Shown here piece after piece: positions 40,001-52,990 of a stretch of 64,000 bases of DNA (positions within the stretch are counted from its first letter, which is position 1; every line of letters begins with the position of its first letter). The notes below the pieces were generated by a model. The model worked only from the letters and a program-made list of their open reading frames with translations, ran no database searches and was not told the origin of the DNA. Origin of the DNA: Dirofilaria immitis (lineage: Eukaryota > Nematoda > Chromadorea > Rhabditida > Onchocercidae). The position numbers were made by a program, and so were the translations under genes. The stretch lies in contig JAKNDB010000075.1 of assembly GCA_024305405.1 (NCBI GenBank), positions 62,001 through 126,000 of the forward strand, given 5' to 3'.

Positions 40001-41150
40001 AAATATCGTGAGCTTGTTAACGAGCTGGCAAAAATTCGCGTACCATTTCCGATTGAATCAAATTCAAATAAAACAACTATTGAGCAGGAGCAGTCGAAAT
40101 CCATATCACCTGAAATTATTAGTTCTACGAAAAACGATGATCCTTGTTTTGAACGCCAGTTGAAAAGCTTTCCAATCTCGGAAAAATATGAAAAGATATC
40201 GATGAGATTAGGTTGGTGGAAATTCAATGCAGAATTTTATGTATTTCCTTCCCTGTATTTTTGCATATGCAGTATTGATTTTTCAAGTCGGGTGTTTAAA
40301 TAACATTTTTAGAAGGAAATGAGATAGAAGAAATAACTGAGCAAGAGAAGCAAGATACAATTGAGAAAGAAGCAGAAGAATTTGTGGAAGAAAAGAAAGA
40401 TTCTGTATTGACGAAGTATGTTTTTTGATGCAGATAATAATGGACTCTTTATTTAGTATTGCCTTTATTCATCTGTTTATTATAATTTATTTATGAAATT
40501 TATCATATTCAAAATTTATTTAGCGAAAATTTCAGTGAGATGGTACTGAAGAAAAAAGGAGTACAGTGGAATGATAAAGTTGCAGAGAGTCTTAGGAGAC
40601 CAGATTCGGATAGTAGTAACAAGCTAATTTATGAAGATGATGATCAAACAGAACCAGCAGCTCAAGTAGATTTTTTCCTTCTTAAAATAAAAGTAGTGAT
40701 AATATTTTACATGTCTCTTGATTCATTATATCATGAAAGTTGTATATTGAATATCATATTTTGTTCATTTTAGGTGCTTGGTACACATGAAGTATATCGA
40801 GATCCACGACAGTTACGTCTCATCGAGCTGGAAGCAAAGAAACATGCAGCAAAAGAGGCAAAGGTGATATGATTGGAAAAATTAAAAAGAAAAAAGTTTT
40901 AGTATTCCTGTTTAAAGTGAAAAATATGGATTTTATTAATAGCTCTCCTTGACACAATAAGTAATGCGTGTATTTCTTTATGTTAGGTTTCTGAATTTAT
41001 ACCAAAAAATCAAAAACTTTAAGAAAAGCAAATTGCATTTTTCTTCTCTTTACTTTCCAGAATCAATCTATTCTTCAGATTGATGGTTCCAAATTAGGAT
41101 TCCGCGATAAAATGCAGTTATTTGCGGAGCAGATTGGTGAAAAGCTTTGA
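19049..41150 (+). CDS. afd-1: Afadin / AF-6 / Canoe orthologue, junctional Ras-Rap effector scaffold
   Basis: About 35 exons, about 1,780 residues, close to vertebrate afadin. First exon 19049-19162, last 41061-41150 (stop TGA). Domains in order: first Ras-association domain (19049-20195; WNENRLDLFSL, IHGVMRFYFQ, LVQLNWHKDDREGRF), basic linker and TRTISNPEVVMKKRR (21274-21427), second Ras-association domain (from 22342), FHA (23250-23610; PRHAVINYQDG, YVEVDGKRISHTV), DIL/Dilute domain (28299-30979; FWLANSSELLNF, RLNAALTIQLFSQLF, LQLPFLLPQDGYS), PDZ (34505-36983; GGIGLSIVAAQ, GIYVKKVVDGSAAHR, DGRLECGDQLLSVNGQSL), Ser/Gln-rich tail with PPVPPKR (SH3-like ligand), acidic coiled coil, and KLGFRDKMQLFAEQIGEK end motif. 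Afadin links nectin-type adhesion receptors and Ras/Rap to actin at cell junctions. Exon 3 starts at 20033, not at the earlier TAG: only that gives KMLSNPEYTLWEV in phase. Exons 5 and 7 carry single-base homopolymer contractions, and exon 17 (30746-30979) probably one. Exon 32852-32928 is tentative, as exon 31595-31710 ends in phase 0 and this one needs phase 2. Confidence 0.95.
21830..22180. other. GC-richer patch inside afd-1 intron 5
   Basis: Visibly less AT-rich than the surrounding intron (CACCACCTCGAG, ATGCGGACACATTACCGGCG, CTTGACGTCACGGTGG). It contains small inverted repeats such as GCCTAaatcTAGGC. There is no ORF or tRNA fold. It could be a decayed mobile element or a regulatory segment; I cannot tell. 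Confidence 0.3.
23823..26546 (+). other. afd-1: Long afd-1 intron (2.7 kb)
   Basis: Between the exon ending at 23822 (GTGAGT donor) and the one starting at 26547 (TATTCTTAG acceptor); the joined phase is 2 to 2. It contains ATTT/ATTC short repeats near 25236-25275. I see no nested gene. Confidence 0.6.
31711..34006 (+). other. afd-1: Long afd-1 interval with one tentative exon (32852-32928)
   Basis: The exons at 31595-31710 and 34007-34122 are certain. Their phases (0 out, 1 in) do not match, so at least one exon lies between. The best candidate is 32852-32928 (TTTCCGCAG acceptor, GTAGGC donor, phase 1 out), reading IQTTEPFGKDEKCDTRLID. It needs phase 2 on entry, so either a further exon or a base error is missing. 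Confidence 0.5.
34140..34180. repeat. Perfect inverted repeat, 17-bp arms, 7-base loop
   Basis: Arms 34140-34156 (TTAAGAAAGTAATATGG) and 34164-34180 are exact reverse complements. It lies 17 bases after the donor of afd-1 exon 34007-34122, so the hairpin would form in the nascent intron. Confidence 0.9.
34583..35950 (+). other. afd-1: afd-1 intron within the PDZ domain
   Basis: Separates GLSIVAAQ (ends 34582) from GIGERSIGIYVKK (starts 35951). It contains a 46/45-bp direct duplication (34909-34999) and a 156-codon hydrophobic open frame (35205-35675) that I do not accept as a gene. Confidence 0.6.
34909..34999. repeat. Tandem duplication, 46 + 45 bp
   Basis: 34909-34954 and 34955-34999 are identical (AGCATTCATAAA...ATGAAAGACAA) except for one A fewer in the A-run of the second copy. 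This shows either recent duplication or one more homopolymer length difference. Confidence 0.9.
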
Positions 41151-41780
41151 AAAATCGTTACAAAGCATCAACTATACAACGTGAAATAGAGCAAACCATG
41201 GATGATTTTTGAAATCTTTCCATGGATATTGATTCTTATTAAATGTTACAATATGAAAATGAATTACAAATATTTTATATGATTTCTTTTTTGAGAAAAA
41301 ATTGTTGATTTTTTTATAAGGATTTAATGGTTATCGAAAATTTCCAAAATCTCGAAAGAATATGTAATAGATTGTTGACGCTCAGCGATAGTTATCGGCA
41401 CAGAGGTATTTGCATACTTGTCGTCGTGGCATCAGTATCATTAAAACTTGATCACTTTTTCTTCCGTTAATGCGCCACATGTTCAGAAGAAATGAAAGTT
41501 TATATTCATGAGTCTTAATTTTTATTTTAAATTATTTTTTATTAAATTTAAACGCTTTGAAATTATCATTGACATTCACATTGACATTTACTCCTCATTG
41601 TTTGTTTGCCAGTTAATAATGTCTCAAGTTCCACAATCTTCTTATTTAAGCAATATATTTATTCTGAAAACTAATAAAAATTTGCAATATTATTCTTCGG
41701 ATGTTGATGATTGTGTGATACCATGTAAATATCATTCGAAAATTTTGTGTTCTCAAGAATTTTAGCTTTACTGTTTATAT

Positions 41781-41783
<3 letters not shown>

Positions 41784-41814
<31 letters not shown>
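41784..41814. repeat. (AT)n dinucleotide microsatellite
   Basis: About 15 AT units downstream of afd-1. Confidence 0.95.
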
Positions 41815-41815
<1 letters not shown>

Positions 41816-42707
41816 GTATATCTTTATGTTATTTGTTTAGCATTTAATTAGCAATATTATTTCGCTTTATATATGTTTTTGTTTTTAATTCGCTTTTTTT
41901 AAGATTAATTTTGTACATCTCTTACATCATCTCTTCTGTAGGTCTCATGTAATCTTAATATTTTTATTTAAATTTTCCTATATTGTTTTATTTATATTAT
42001 TATCGAATTTATTGTTCAAATAATTCTTTATTTACTTAATTTGCATTTTTGATACTATTTAAATTTATTTTCTATGAATTTCATTTAGCCTTTATTCATT
42101 TTTGCCTATTCAATATACTCTATGCATACTCGTTTATAGATTTTTTTTCTATTTCAATTCATATCTATCTGTTTGCATTCCTTTAAACTATACATTAAAT
42201 TCTGAAAATGCAATTGGAAGTTTTAGAATAGTTTAAAATCTGATTTAACTCTAGCATAAAATTCCGGAAATTTAACCATTTTCTGGATTTTTTTTTTTTT
42301 ACAATTACTGATCAGCATTAAGAACGTCACTCAAATACGACGTATAGATGTAGATCATCGCTATTACCACCGTTTATCATTGATCAAGTTAGAACATAGA
42401 TTACCGATTTTTTAAGGAAGATGAAAATTGATATTGTTTATCATCAAATTGAATCTTTATAGCATTAGGGGATAAATTCTGTAAATAAGTTTCAAGACAG
42501 AAAAGTTATTCTTCAATTCAAGCAAATCAATTTAATGGCCAATATTTGCTCGAAATTATGGGGCTAATTATTTCAAAAAAAAGGGCAAAGTTAGGATGGA
42601 TCTATTGTTCGAAATTAAATATTTATTCGAATCACTTCATAATTCTACGAAATATAGCAACAAAGTAGTAACAAATGATTGATAACGCTTATAACTATGA
42701 TACATGA

Positions 42708-42825
42708 TACTTCATTACAAAGGCAAATTAAAAATTCCATCTGCATTGATTTAATTCTTTTTTTGCTACTTCATTACAAAGGCAATTTAAAAATTCCATC
42801 TACATTGATTTAATTCTTTTTTTGC
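42708..42825. repeat. Tandem duplication, 2 x 59 bp
   Basis: 42708-42766 and 42767-42825 both begin TACTTCATTACAAAGGCAA and end CTTTTTTTGC. They differ at only a few positions (AAATTA/AATTTA, CTGCAT/CTACAT). Confidence 0.95.
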
Positions 42826-45071
42826 TAACATATCACTCCATCTTTATCAGCACATATCTCTTTTGTAGTAATTTCCGAAATGTTTTAGCTATCAACGAAA
42901 AGATTATATATCTTTCTTTATCTTAATTGTTTTTATGTGCTTTTATTCATTTTGAAAATGTTATCATTTTATTATTGCTAAAATATATACAGAAGAAAAA
43001 GAATGATAAAAGGAATATATGCATATCATTAATCAATTACCTAATAATTATGTAATCATTACTTTTTTGCTCATTTGATTTAATCACTTTATTTCAATTT
43101 GCATTGATAAATTTATCAAATATTTTTATCCTTACAAGAGTTGCAAGTTTTAGATATCACTATATCGATAAACAATATTTTCATTACTTCCCTATTATTT
43201 TTCCACGCTTCCTTCTCGGCGCTGGAATGATATCATGCATTCTATTAAAATAGATTTTTAGCATCAAGTATAGTATAGATTGATTTCGAACTTATATTTT
43301 GATTTCAAAAACTAATTAATTGCTTTTTCAGTAATATCATCGCTCGTTTTATTATTCATTTTGATGTAACAAAACTTAAAGGAAAATGGATATATCTTTA
43401 GTACAGAGGAATTGATATGGTAATATGAAATCAAGCATGATGGAGATTGAAAAAAGTGTGAGCATTGATTGATTGATTTTATTCTTTATCTTACTTTAAT
43501 CAGACGAGATTTTTTGTGATATGTTTCTTTTCATCCCCCATTCCTCCTAATTTCCTCCTTTACTTCCTCCTTCATTTCACTATATTTAGGAAGAAAATTT
43601 AGAAAATTGGTAGAAATTACTAGATTTTTCCTTCTACTATCTTTTTAAAAACTTTGAAATCATATTTTAAAATACAGTATACGGATATGCATAGCATTAT
43701 ATGTGCTGTATTCATACAAGTCCGGTACAACATATATATTGTTCAAAACATGCAAATATCGTAACATAATCATGTACAAACATATAAAAAAAATGGTGTT
43801 TATTACATATAATTATGATTTATCAACAAACTTACTGTATATATTAGCAACCTTATCCGATCATGAAAAGATGCATACATATAATTATTTAATTGATAGA
43901 TTTTACAATTACTTTTATTTTATAATATATAATTAAAATTCAAATGATAATTTGTTTTATTTTAATTCTATGATATAATTTTAATTATTACAATTAGCAA
44001 TATTTTTTCCTCTTTTTTTTGTTCGCTTTGTAATTGCATCCTTTTGCAAGATTTATAATTCTTTTTAAATATTCAAATTAATTTTCATAAATAATTATTT
44101 GTAAATTGCATTTTGACACGAAATATGACTTACGTATGACCAACGAGCGGATTTAAATTATTCAGTTTTAAATTACAATTCAAATTTTCTTCGAAAATAT
44201 TTCTGATTAATAAGAATTAAGCAAAAATTTGATGAAATATAAAAAATTTTAAATAAACATTAAAGTGTTGAACATAATAACAATTGAAATTTAGAAGATA
44301 TCTTTTATTGACTTATTCTAGAACTTATAATTATTTCATTTCTGATAGAATAAATTAAGAATTAAATCACAGCATGATGAATAAGAAGTATACATATATA
44401 TATATGTAAAATTTTATTTCAAAATGATTGATTTTTTTTCCATCGAATTTAATGTAGAAAAAGAAAAAAATTGGGGCATATACTGAAATTGAAATTTCGT
44501 AAATTTCGCTGTTAAAAATTCTTTCTTGAATCTTTTAAATAAATTAATTCCCATATAAGCATTATTATCAACCTTTTCAGCTAATTTATTTTGAAATTCT
44601 GATTTAAAAGATATAAAATGAATATTTTAAATTATATTAATTATAGATTTAAATAAAAAAATTATATTATTTCCTTTTAAAATATCAATACCAGAATTAT
44701 TGCTTTTATAATTTTATTATCCTTTTACAAATTATTTTTCTGATATCATTTAGATTTCATTATTGATATGATCATACTGATTAAATAATTGTTTATATGT
44801 ATAGTTTCTTCCTAAATATTATTTGGGCAAATCATTTATTATTGAAAATGAATAATTTAATATAAATTTAAAAATTAATTAGTTAAATTAATTCCTTCCA
44901 TTTTTCATTTTATCACCTTTTTCTTGTTTTCATTATCATTATCTATGAATTTTATAAAATTTCTAATATTAAATTGATTGATTGAACAGATGGGATAATG
45001 ATATAATAAAAACCCGCAAATTATTTTGAAAGTACAATAATAATTGATTTAAAAATATTTAAATGATAAAC

Positions 45072-46309
45072 TTAATTAACCATACTATAAATAGATTTGA
45101 TTAGGTCGGTGATTTTTGGCTGCTCCAATTTGTTTATAAATGATAATGAATGTGATAAATCTTCCACCTATAAAATAATAATATACTACAAATTCATATT
45201 TGTTTTTTTAAATTCTATAATTTTATTAATTTATTAAATTTCAAATTATTTCGTCACATATTTAACTGATAAATGATTTGGGATAATTAAGTTATTGTAG
45301 AGAATGCTTCTTTCAATACTAGTATTATTATTCATTGATAATTTGTATATTATCGAGAATTCGGAATATTTTAGGAATTAATGAAATTTAAATAGCACGA
45401 ACCATAAGTGATATCGGTGAATCGGATCGTTGTGGTTTGGCTCCATTAAATTTTGATATTGATTCATATGCATTTATAATGCTTAATGATGGTGATGATA
45501 ATCTGAAATTCGAATATTATAAATAATTTTTAAGTTTAATTTGTTTCAATGATAACAATGATAACAATTCGGGAAAAAATTTCCACTATAAATTTGGTAA
45601 TAAAATTTAATCAATGAAATAAAATTCTAAAATTTAATAAGAAAACAATTTTATTACAATTTTTAAATTTCAATAATGAAATTGTTTCAAAATATGCATT
45701 CTGTTCAATTAATTTTTTCATCCAAAATGTTTAATATAAATTTAATTTAAGAAAACAAATATTGGATAACATAATTTAAATTTTAATAATTTACATGATA
45801 ATATTATTAATAAGAAATAATATTACCTAGTACCATAAACAGGTTGAGTAGTAGTAGTAGTAGTAGTAAATGATGGACATGAAGAAGGCTTTCCTTTATT
45901 TGGTAATTTCAAATGACAGTATAAATTTCCAATAAAAATCCAATAAACATTGCTAATGTTGCAATTGATGAACAAAGTATCGGTAAGAAAAAGTTATTTT
46001 TTATCAACGAATAATTATTGGATTCTATAAAGAAGTGATTTTTTTTTTTAAATAATTTTTTCTTTTCTTTTAATCCAATCAATTTCCTATTGAAAATTGC
46101 TGATAGTTTACAAAAATAAAAATTTTCAAATTTTCATAAATTCTTATCGAAATTTACAACTTTTACAAACTTTTAATAAAATGCAAAAAGAAAATTAATT
46201 TTTATAATTTTATAATAATTTGTTTAAAAAAAAGTTTTATTGCTTATTTACAATTCTTTTTTAAATTATAATTTTCTACTTTAAATAAATTAAAAATTTA
46301 GAATAAATT

Positions 46310-46340
<31 letters not shown>

Positions 46341-49300
46341 GAAGAGAGAGAAAAAAAAAAACCTGCTATTACACCGAATGAGGCTGAATTATCGGTCGAA
46401 GTACAAGCCTGAATTGGCTTGTTTTTTCTTCACATATACAATCTTTGCTAATTGTCGGAGAATTAGATGATGGAAAAATATACGATACATCTTAAATAAT
46501 ACAGTAATCTATTAATCTATCTCAAAAATTTTTTTACTAAAACATTATATCAATTTATTATCAATAAGATTGATAACAATAATAAATAATTGTACATAAT
46601 TAATATTACAGTTGCTAAAATATAATATTTGAAATACAGTAGCTTTTCTTTTATTCACTTAAAAATGAAAACTAATTAAATGATTGTATAATACGGATAA
46701 AATATGAAATGAATTAAATCTTTTGTTTGCCATTAATTAATCAACTAATTAATTAATTAAATGAATTAGTTATAATTATGTAGTATAATAAAATGATTAT
46801 AATTACCTTGTAAAGGTTCCTCTTTTCAATAACAATCGATGGTGTAATATCAGAGTTAATAAAATGTTGAAATTCTGTAAATGTACCACAACTTTCTGCT
46901 TTTCCTGTTATAATATCCTGCTCATATAATCTGTAATTATTATTTTAATTAATTTAATTTAATTCAAAATACGACTCTTTTTGAATATTTCAAATAATAA
47001 AAATTGTAAAAATTTATTTTAAATGAATTTTTACAACTTTCATGAATATATAAATAATTTAATTTATAAATTTGAATGAAAAATTTTACAAAATTTTATA
47101 TCAATTACATACATATATATCGGAAATATTTTCATTTTATCATTCGTAATGGAATATTTCATCTTTTTTTAATATGCAATAACCTATGACCTTTGTTCGA
47201 AATTTAAAATTAATTTCAAGCATGAAATTTTGATTATTAGTTATTGTTAAACTGACTTTATGGCTGATGATTTTTCGTCTTTGACAATGAAACATTACAT
47301 TATATATATATGTATGTATATTTGTTATCGGGCCATATGATAATAATATGTTTGACTTTTGAAGATATATTTAAACTCATAAGATATGCTACAACTTTGA
47401 TTTCTAACACTGTACATGCAACAGCTTCTTTGATAATGCCATGATCTTTTAACCTCCCAAAATAATCTCAGAATAAACGCATGACCTTTGACTTTTCGCA
47501 ATAATCTCAGAATAATCCTTTTTGAGTATTCATAAAAATAATTAGGGTATATGAATGAATGAATAAATCAATACCCATTTAAATTATCATTTAACAATAC
47601 ACATTTTTAGCTTCCAAATCCCATGCGCAATGTGGATCACGTAGCGCGACACAATCGATACACGTATTAAAGCGATCACATAACGCAAGAGGAACACGTG
47701 CGACGGATCGTTTGCTAACAGCTATTAGATATCGCTGAACAGGTAAATCTTCTATAATTACCTGAGATAGCATCATATTTCGAATTGGTTCCTGTAAATG
47801 AATAATGATTACTAAATTATCATATACTATTATAATATTTTTTAAATTATTATTAATAAATTTAGCAGCAAAAATTCAACAAAAATATTTAAAAATTATT
47901 ATAATAACTTAATTAATTTATTTTATAAATTTAAATAATTTTATTTGATATATGCTTCATTTAAATCTTATGCATAATTTTAATTTTGAACTTACATTAG
48001 TAATTTGAAATGTATAAATATGATGAGATGGTTGCCTTGTGGTAGCTTTGGTACCAGCTAAATTGACCATTTTGAAAATATTACCTTGATCGGTACCAAT
48101 AAACATAACATCATACGTATGTCCATCAATTGTTTTCACCTAAATTAAAATTATTATATGTAAAATTGAATGATAAATTATATATTCATTTCTTAACAGG
48201 ATTTAAAAATAGTTATTCCTTTTGTTAATTTAATTAAATATTCATTAAATGATACCTGAGGATCAACGATAATTTGTGTAAAATGATTCTGGCCGGTATG
48301 TATCGCAATCGGTGCACCAAAATAATTAGGTATCGCTTCATTCATTAATGGATTAGCCCGGGCAAATGCTACTGCTTCTTCAGGTAACAAACGAGAATTA
48401 TTTGTACATTTACCTGAGATAATTAATATATAACTGAATAAAGTATAACTGAATAAAGTGAAAAATGATTTGTAAATTTCTCATAAAATTTAAATTTTAA
48501 TCAATCAAATATTTATTAGATATTAGTGCAATTTAACACAACTTTATATTCTAACCTTAAAATCTCTAACTTCAACTAATCTTAATTATAAAATTTCTAA
48601 CTTGAACTAATCTTAATTATCTACCTTTAACTAATCTTAATTATAAAATCTCTGACTTAATTATAAAGTCTCTAACTTGAACTAATCTCAATTATAAAAT
48701 CTCTAACTTCAACTAATCTTAATTATAAAATCTCTAACTTCAACTAATCTTAATTATAAAATCTCTAACTTCAACTAATCTTAACTATAAATTCCATAAC
48801 TTGAACTAATCGTAATTATAAAATCTCTAACTTGAGGTAATTTTAATCGTAAAACGGACGCTAGATGTCTAACGTAGTCAATTTTAAATTGCAAAATTTC
48901 TAACTTAAGTTAATCATCAGTTGTAAAACATCTAACATGAGCTAATTTTAGGTCATAAAATTTTTAACTTCAAGTTCGCTTGAATTTTGAAATCTTAATG
49001 ACACGTTTTTGTTATTTAATGATTATAAATTACTTAAAGAAATGGAAGAGTTAATGCTAAAGTTACTAGGGTTCTAACTAAAAAGGAGTGTATAAGATAT
49101 CAGGTCTTACTCAAGATCATTTAGTAAATCTAACTTTGACGAACTGATTAGAACAAGAAAAGTCAGAACTGATAATAAAAAGAAAGGACCATGTGAAGTT
49201 GCTGAAATCAGTTTTTGAAGCGAGAATATAGACTTTTTCCTCTACTTTTTCCTAGGTAAGTTTAGATGTAGCTATGCTAAGTGCTTCAATTTCTAAGCAC

Positions 49301-49859
49301 TAGAATACCAACGTTAAGTTGATGCACTTGAGGCTGTTTATTTCTTATGGAGTAAAAGAGCTTTATAACGAATGTATGGTAAAACTATACTAATAAGCTT
49401 ATATTACCAGGTCGATATTTTGAAATATCACTATAAAGTGCACTCATCCATAATGATTGCAAGTTATTCCGATTGCCATATTTTGATTCCGAGAATACAT
49501 TGTTAATTTGTTGAATGTCAAAGGCACAAATTGCAGATGATGAAATGCCAGCTAATGGGCTACGAAATACTGCATAGACTAATTGTTTCATTTCCGATAA
49601 ATAAATATTATTTATTGGTGGTGCAATTGCTTCAATCTAAAATATATTATAATATCAAGAAAAGATGAAATATTTTAGTTTAAATTATCTTAAATTTAAG
49701 ATAATTTAATTAAATAAATTTATATAATTGAAACGAATAATATCAATAAATCAAATAAAAAATTATAAAATAAAAATTATCAAAAATTTTCTTCAATTAA
49801 TTTCCATTTCATATTATTACTATTATTATTATTATTATTACTATTATTATTATTATTAC

Positions 49860-49926
<67 letters not shown>

Positions 49927-52900
49927 GCAAACCTGATCGAAATAAAATGGATAATGGCCTGGTATTGAACAATTTAATCGAGCTTTTACAAATGATGTCC
50001 ATTCATTGGAATAAGGCCTTGGGCCACCATCATCTGATCGGCAAAGTCTAGCAATACGAGAATGTATAGCACTATCACCACATAATTCATGCTCTGCTGT
50101 TTGTTCACGAAACCAAATATATACATACTAAAAATTTGAAATAAGAATTATTTCAATTATTAATTTATAATAATATAAATTTGATAGCAAAAAAATGATA
50201 TTAAATTAAAAATTTAATTAATTTAATAATATTATATTAATTTTATCATTATTATCAATTTATATTTATTTATTATATTATATGTTATTCTTTTCTTTAT
50301 CATTATTATCAATTTATATTTATTTATTATATTATATGTTATTCTTTTCTTTATCATTATTATCAATTTATATTTATTTATTATATTATATGTTATTCTT
50401 TTCTTTATCATTATTATCAATTTATATTTATTTACTATATTATATGTTATTCTTTTCTTTATCATTATTATCAATTTATATTTATTTATTATATTATATG
50501 TTATTCTTTTCTTTATCATTATTATCAATTTATATTTATTTATTATATTATATGTTATTCTTTTCTTTATCATTATTATCAATTTATATTTATTTATTAT
50601 ATTATATGTTATTCTTTTCTTTATCATTATTATCAATTTATATTTATTTATTATATTATATGTTATTCTTTTCTTTATCATTATTATCAATTTATATTTA
50701 TTTATTATATTATATGTTATTCTTTTCTTTATCATTATTATCAATTTATATTTATTTATTATATTATATGTTATTCTTTTCTTTATCATTATTATCAATT
50801 TATATTTATTTACTATATTATATGTTATTCTTTTCTTTATCATTATTATCAATTTATATTTATTTATTATATTATATGTTATTCTTTCTTTATCATTATT
50901 ATCAATTTATATTTATTTATTATATTATATGTTATTCTTTTCTTTATCATTATTATCAATTTATATTTATTTATTATATTATATGTTATTCTTTTCTTTA
51001 TCATTATTATCAATTTATATTTATTTATTATATCTTTATCATTATTATCAATTTATATTTATTTATTATATTATATGTTATTCTTTTCTTTATCATTATT
51101 ATCAATTTATATTTATTTATTATATTATATGTTATTCTTTTCTTTATCATTATTATCAATTTATATTTATTTATTATATTATATGTTATTCTTTTCTTTA
51201 TCATTATTATCAATTTATATTTATTTACTATATTATATGTTATTCTTTTCTTTATCATTATTATCAATTTATATTTATTTACTATATTATATGTTATTCT
51301 TTTCTTTATCATTATTATCAATTTATATTTATTTATTATATTATATGTTATTCTTTTCTTTATCATTATTATCAATTTATATTTATTTATTATATTATAT
51401 GTTATTCTTTTCTTTATCATTATTATCAATTTATATTTATTTACTATATTATATGTTATTCTTTTCTTTATCATTATTATCAATTTATATTTATTTATTA
51501 TATTATATGTTATTCTTTTCTTTATCATTATTATCAATTTATATTTATTTATTATATTATATGTTATTCTTTTCTTTATCATTATTATCAATTTATATTT
51601 ATTTACTATATTATATGTTATTCTTTTCTTTATCATTATTATCAATTTATATTTATTTATTATATTATATGTTATTCTTTTCTTTATCATTATTATCAAT
51701 TTATATTTATTTATTATATTATATGTTATTCTTTTCTTTATCATTATTATCAATTTATATTTATTTATTATATTATATGTTATTCTTTTCTTTATCATTA
51801 TTATCAATTTATATTTATTTATTATATCTTTATCATTATTATCAATTTATATTTATTTATTATATTATATGTTATTCTTTTCTTTATCATTATTATCAAT
51901 TTATATTTATTTACTATATTATATGTTATTCTTTTCTTTATCATTATTATCAATTTATATTTATTTATTATATTATATGTTATTCTTTTCTTTATCATTA
52001 TTATCAATTTATATTTATTTATTATATTATATGTTATTCTTTTCTTTATCATTATTGTCAATTTATTTATTCTTTCAATTTGTTTGAATAAAATTAAAAA
52101 AAAAAAAGAATTGTTGTTATTTTTGTTATTACATAAATAATTGATTCATTCAATTTGAATGAATAATTGTTCAAATTATTTTATTATTATAATAATATTT
52201 TATTTACTATTCAAAAATATAAAATACCAAAATAAATATTAATTTATTGCTATATAATGTTTGACTCGAGAATTATGTAAATTTCATGAATTCAAAAGAA
52301 AAAAATTTTAAGAAGAAAAATATCCCAGAAGAGATTATTATTATTTTTTTCAATTATCAATATTGAGTTAATATAAATGGTCTCTCATTTTAACCAATAT
52401 TATATTATGATTATTATGAGACATGCTGTATTTATCATAATACATAATACATGATATATTATTATAGTTGTAAAAATTTGAGGCATTTCATTTAATATTA
52501 TAAAGGGTATATCATAATGATAATGATAATAATGATAATGATAATAACTTTATATTGTTGATAAATTAATCCTAAACTATCCCAAATAAATTTTTATTTT
52601 TTATGAAACTTTTACGGAATTTCAATATTTTTTTCAAGAATTTTTCTATTTAAAATTTCTGTTATTAATATAATTTATTATATTAATTACTATATAATAC
52701 TAAAATATTTCGATATTACGGTAATAATATTCAAATATTTTTTCCCTTTAATGTATATCCATTTCAAATTCCAATAATATTTCCTTTTTCAAAATATTAA
52801 AAGAGAATTTATTTATTAAATTGTTATTATCATTTCTTGTAAAAATATTGCAAATATTAACTAGATTATCAATTATCATGATAAAATTTCTCAGTTAATA

Positions 52901-52934
52901 ATAATCTTCCTTCATCATATTATTCTCTTTTTTC

Positions 52935-52990
<56 letters not shown>

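Larger units (their letters stand above)
41151..45071. other. Spacer between convergent afd-1 and semaphorin genes
   Basis: About 3.9 kb of AT-rich DNA holding both 3' UTRs. An AATAAA-type hexamer occurs near 41671. An 85-codon open frame at 41508-41765 shows no splice or family support and probably lies in the afd-1 3' flank. Repeats at 41784-41814 and 42708-42825. Confidence 0.5.

Noticed and set aside
19049..41150. afd-1 as a pseudogene because of its internal frame breaks
   Set aside because: Every break is a one-base homopolymer contraction, all other exons are intact with good splice sites, and the same error type occurs in unrelated neighbouring genes.
41508..41765. 85-codon plus-strand frame after afd-1
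   Set aside because: No similarity or splice signals are visible; it most likely lies in the 3' flank.
49728..50051. 107-codon frame with a long poly-Tyr run
   Set aside because: It is the (ATT)n microsatellite read into the antisense of semaphorin exon 50127-49933.
50282..52087. Open frames of about 600, 403, 338, 259 and 206 codons on both strands
   Set aside because: They are translations of the 54-bp minisatellite, whose length is a multiple of three and which lacks stops in several frames. They lie inside a semaphorin intron.
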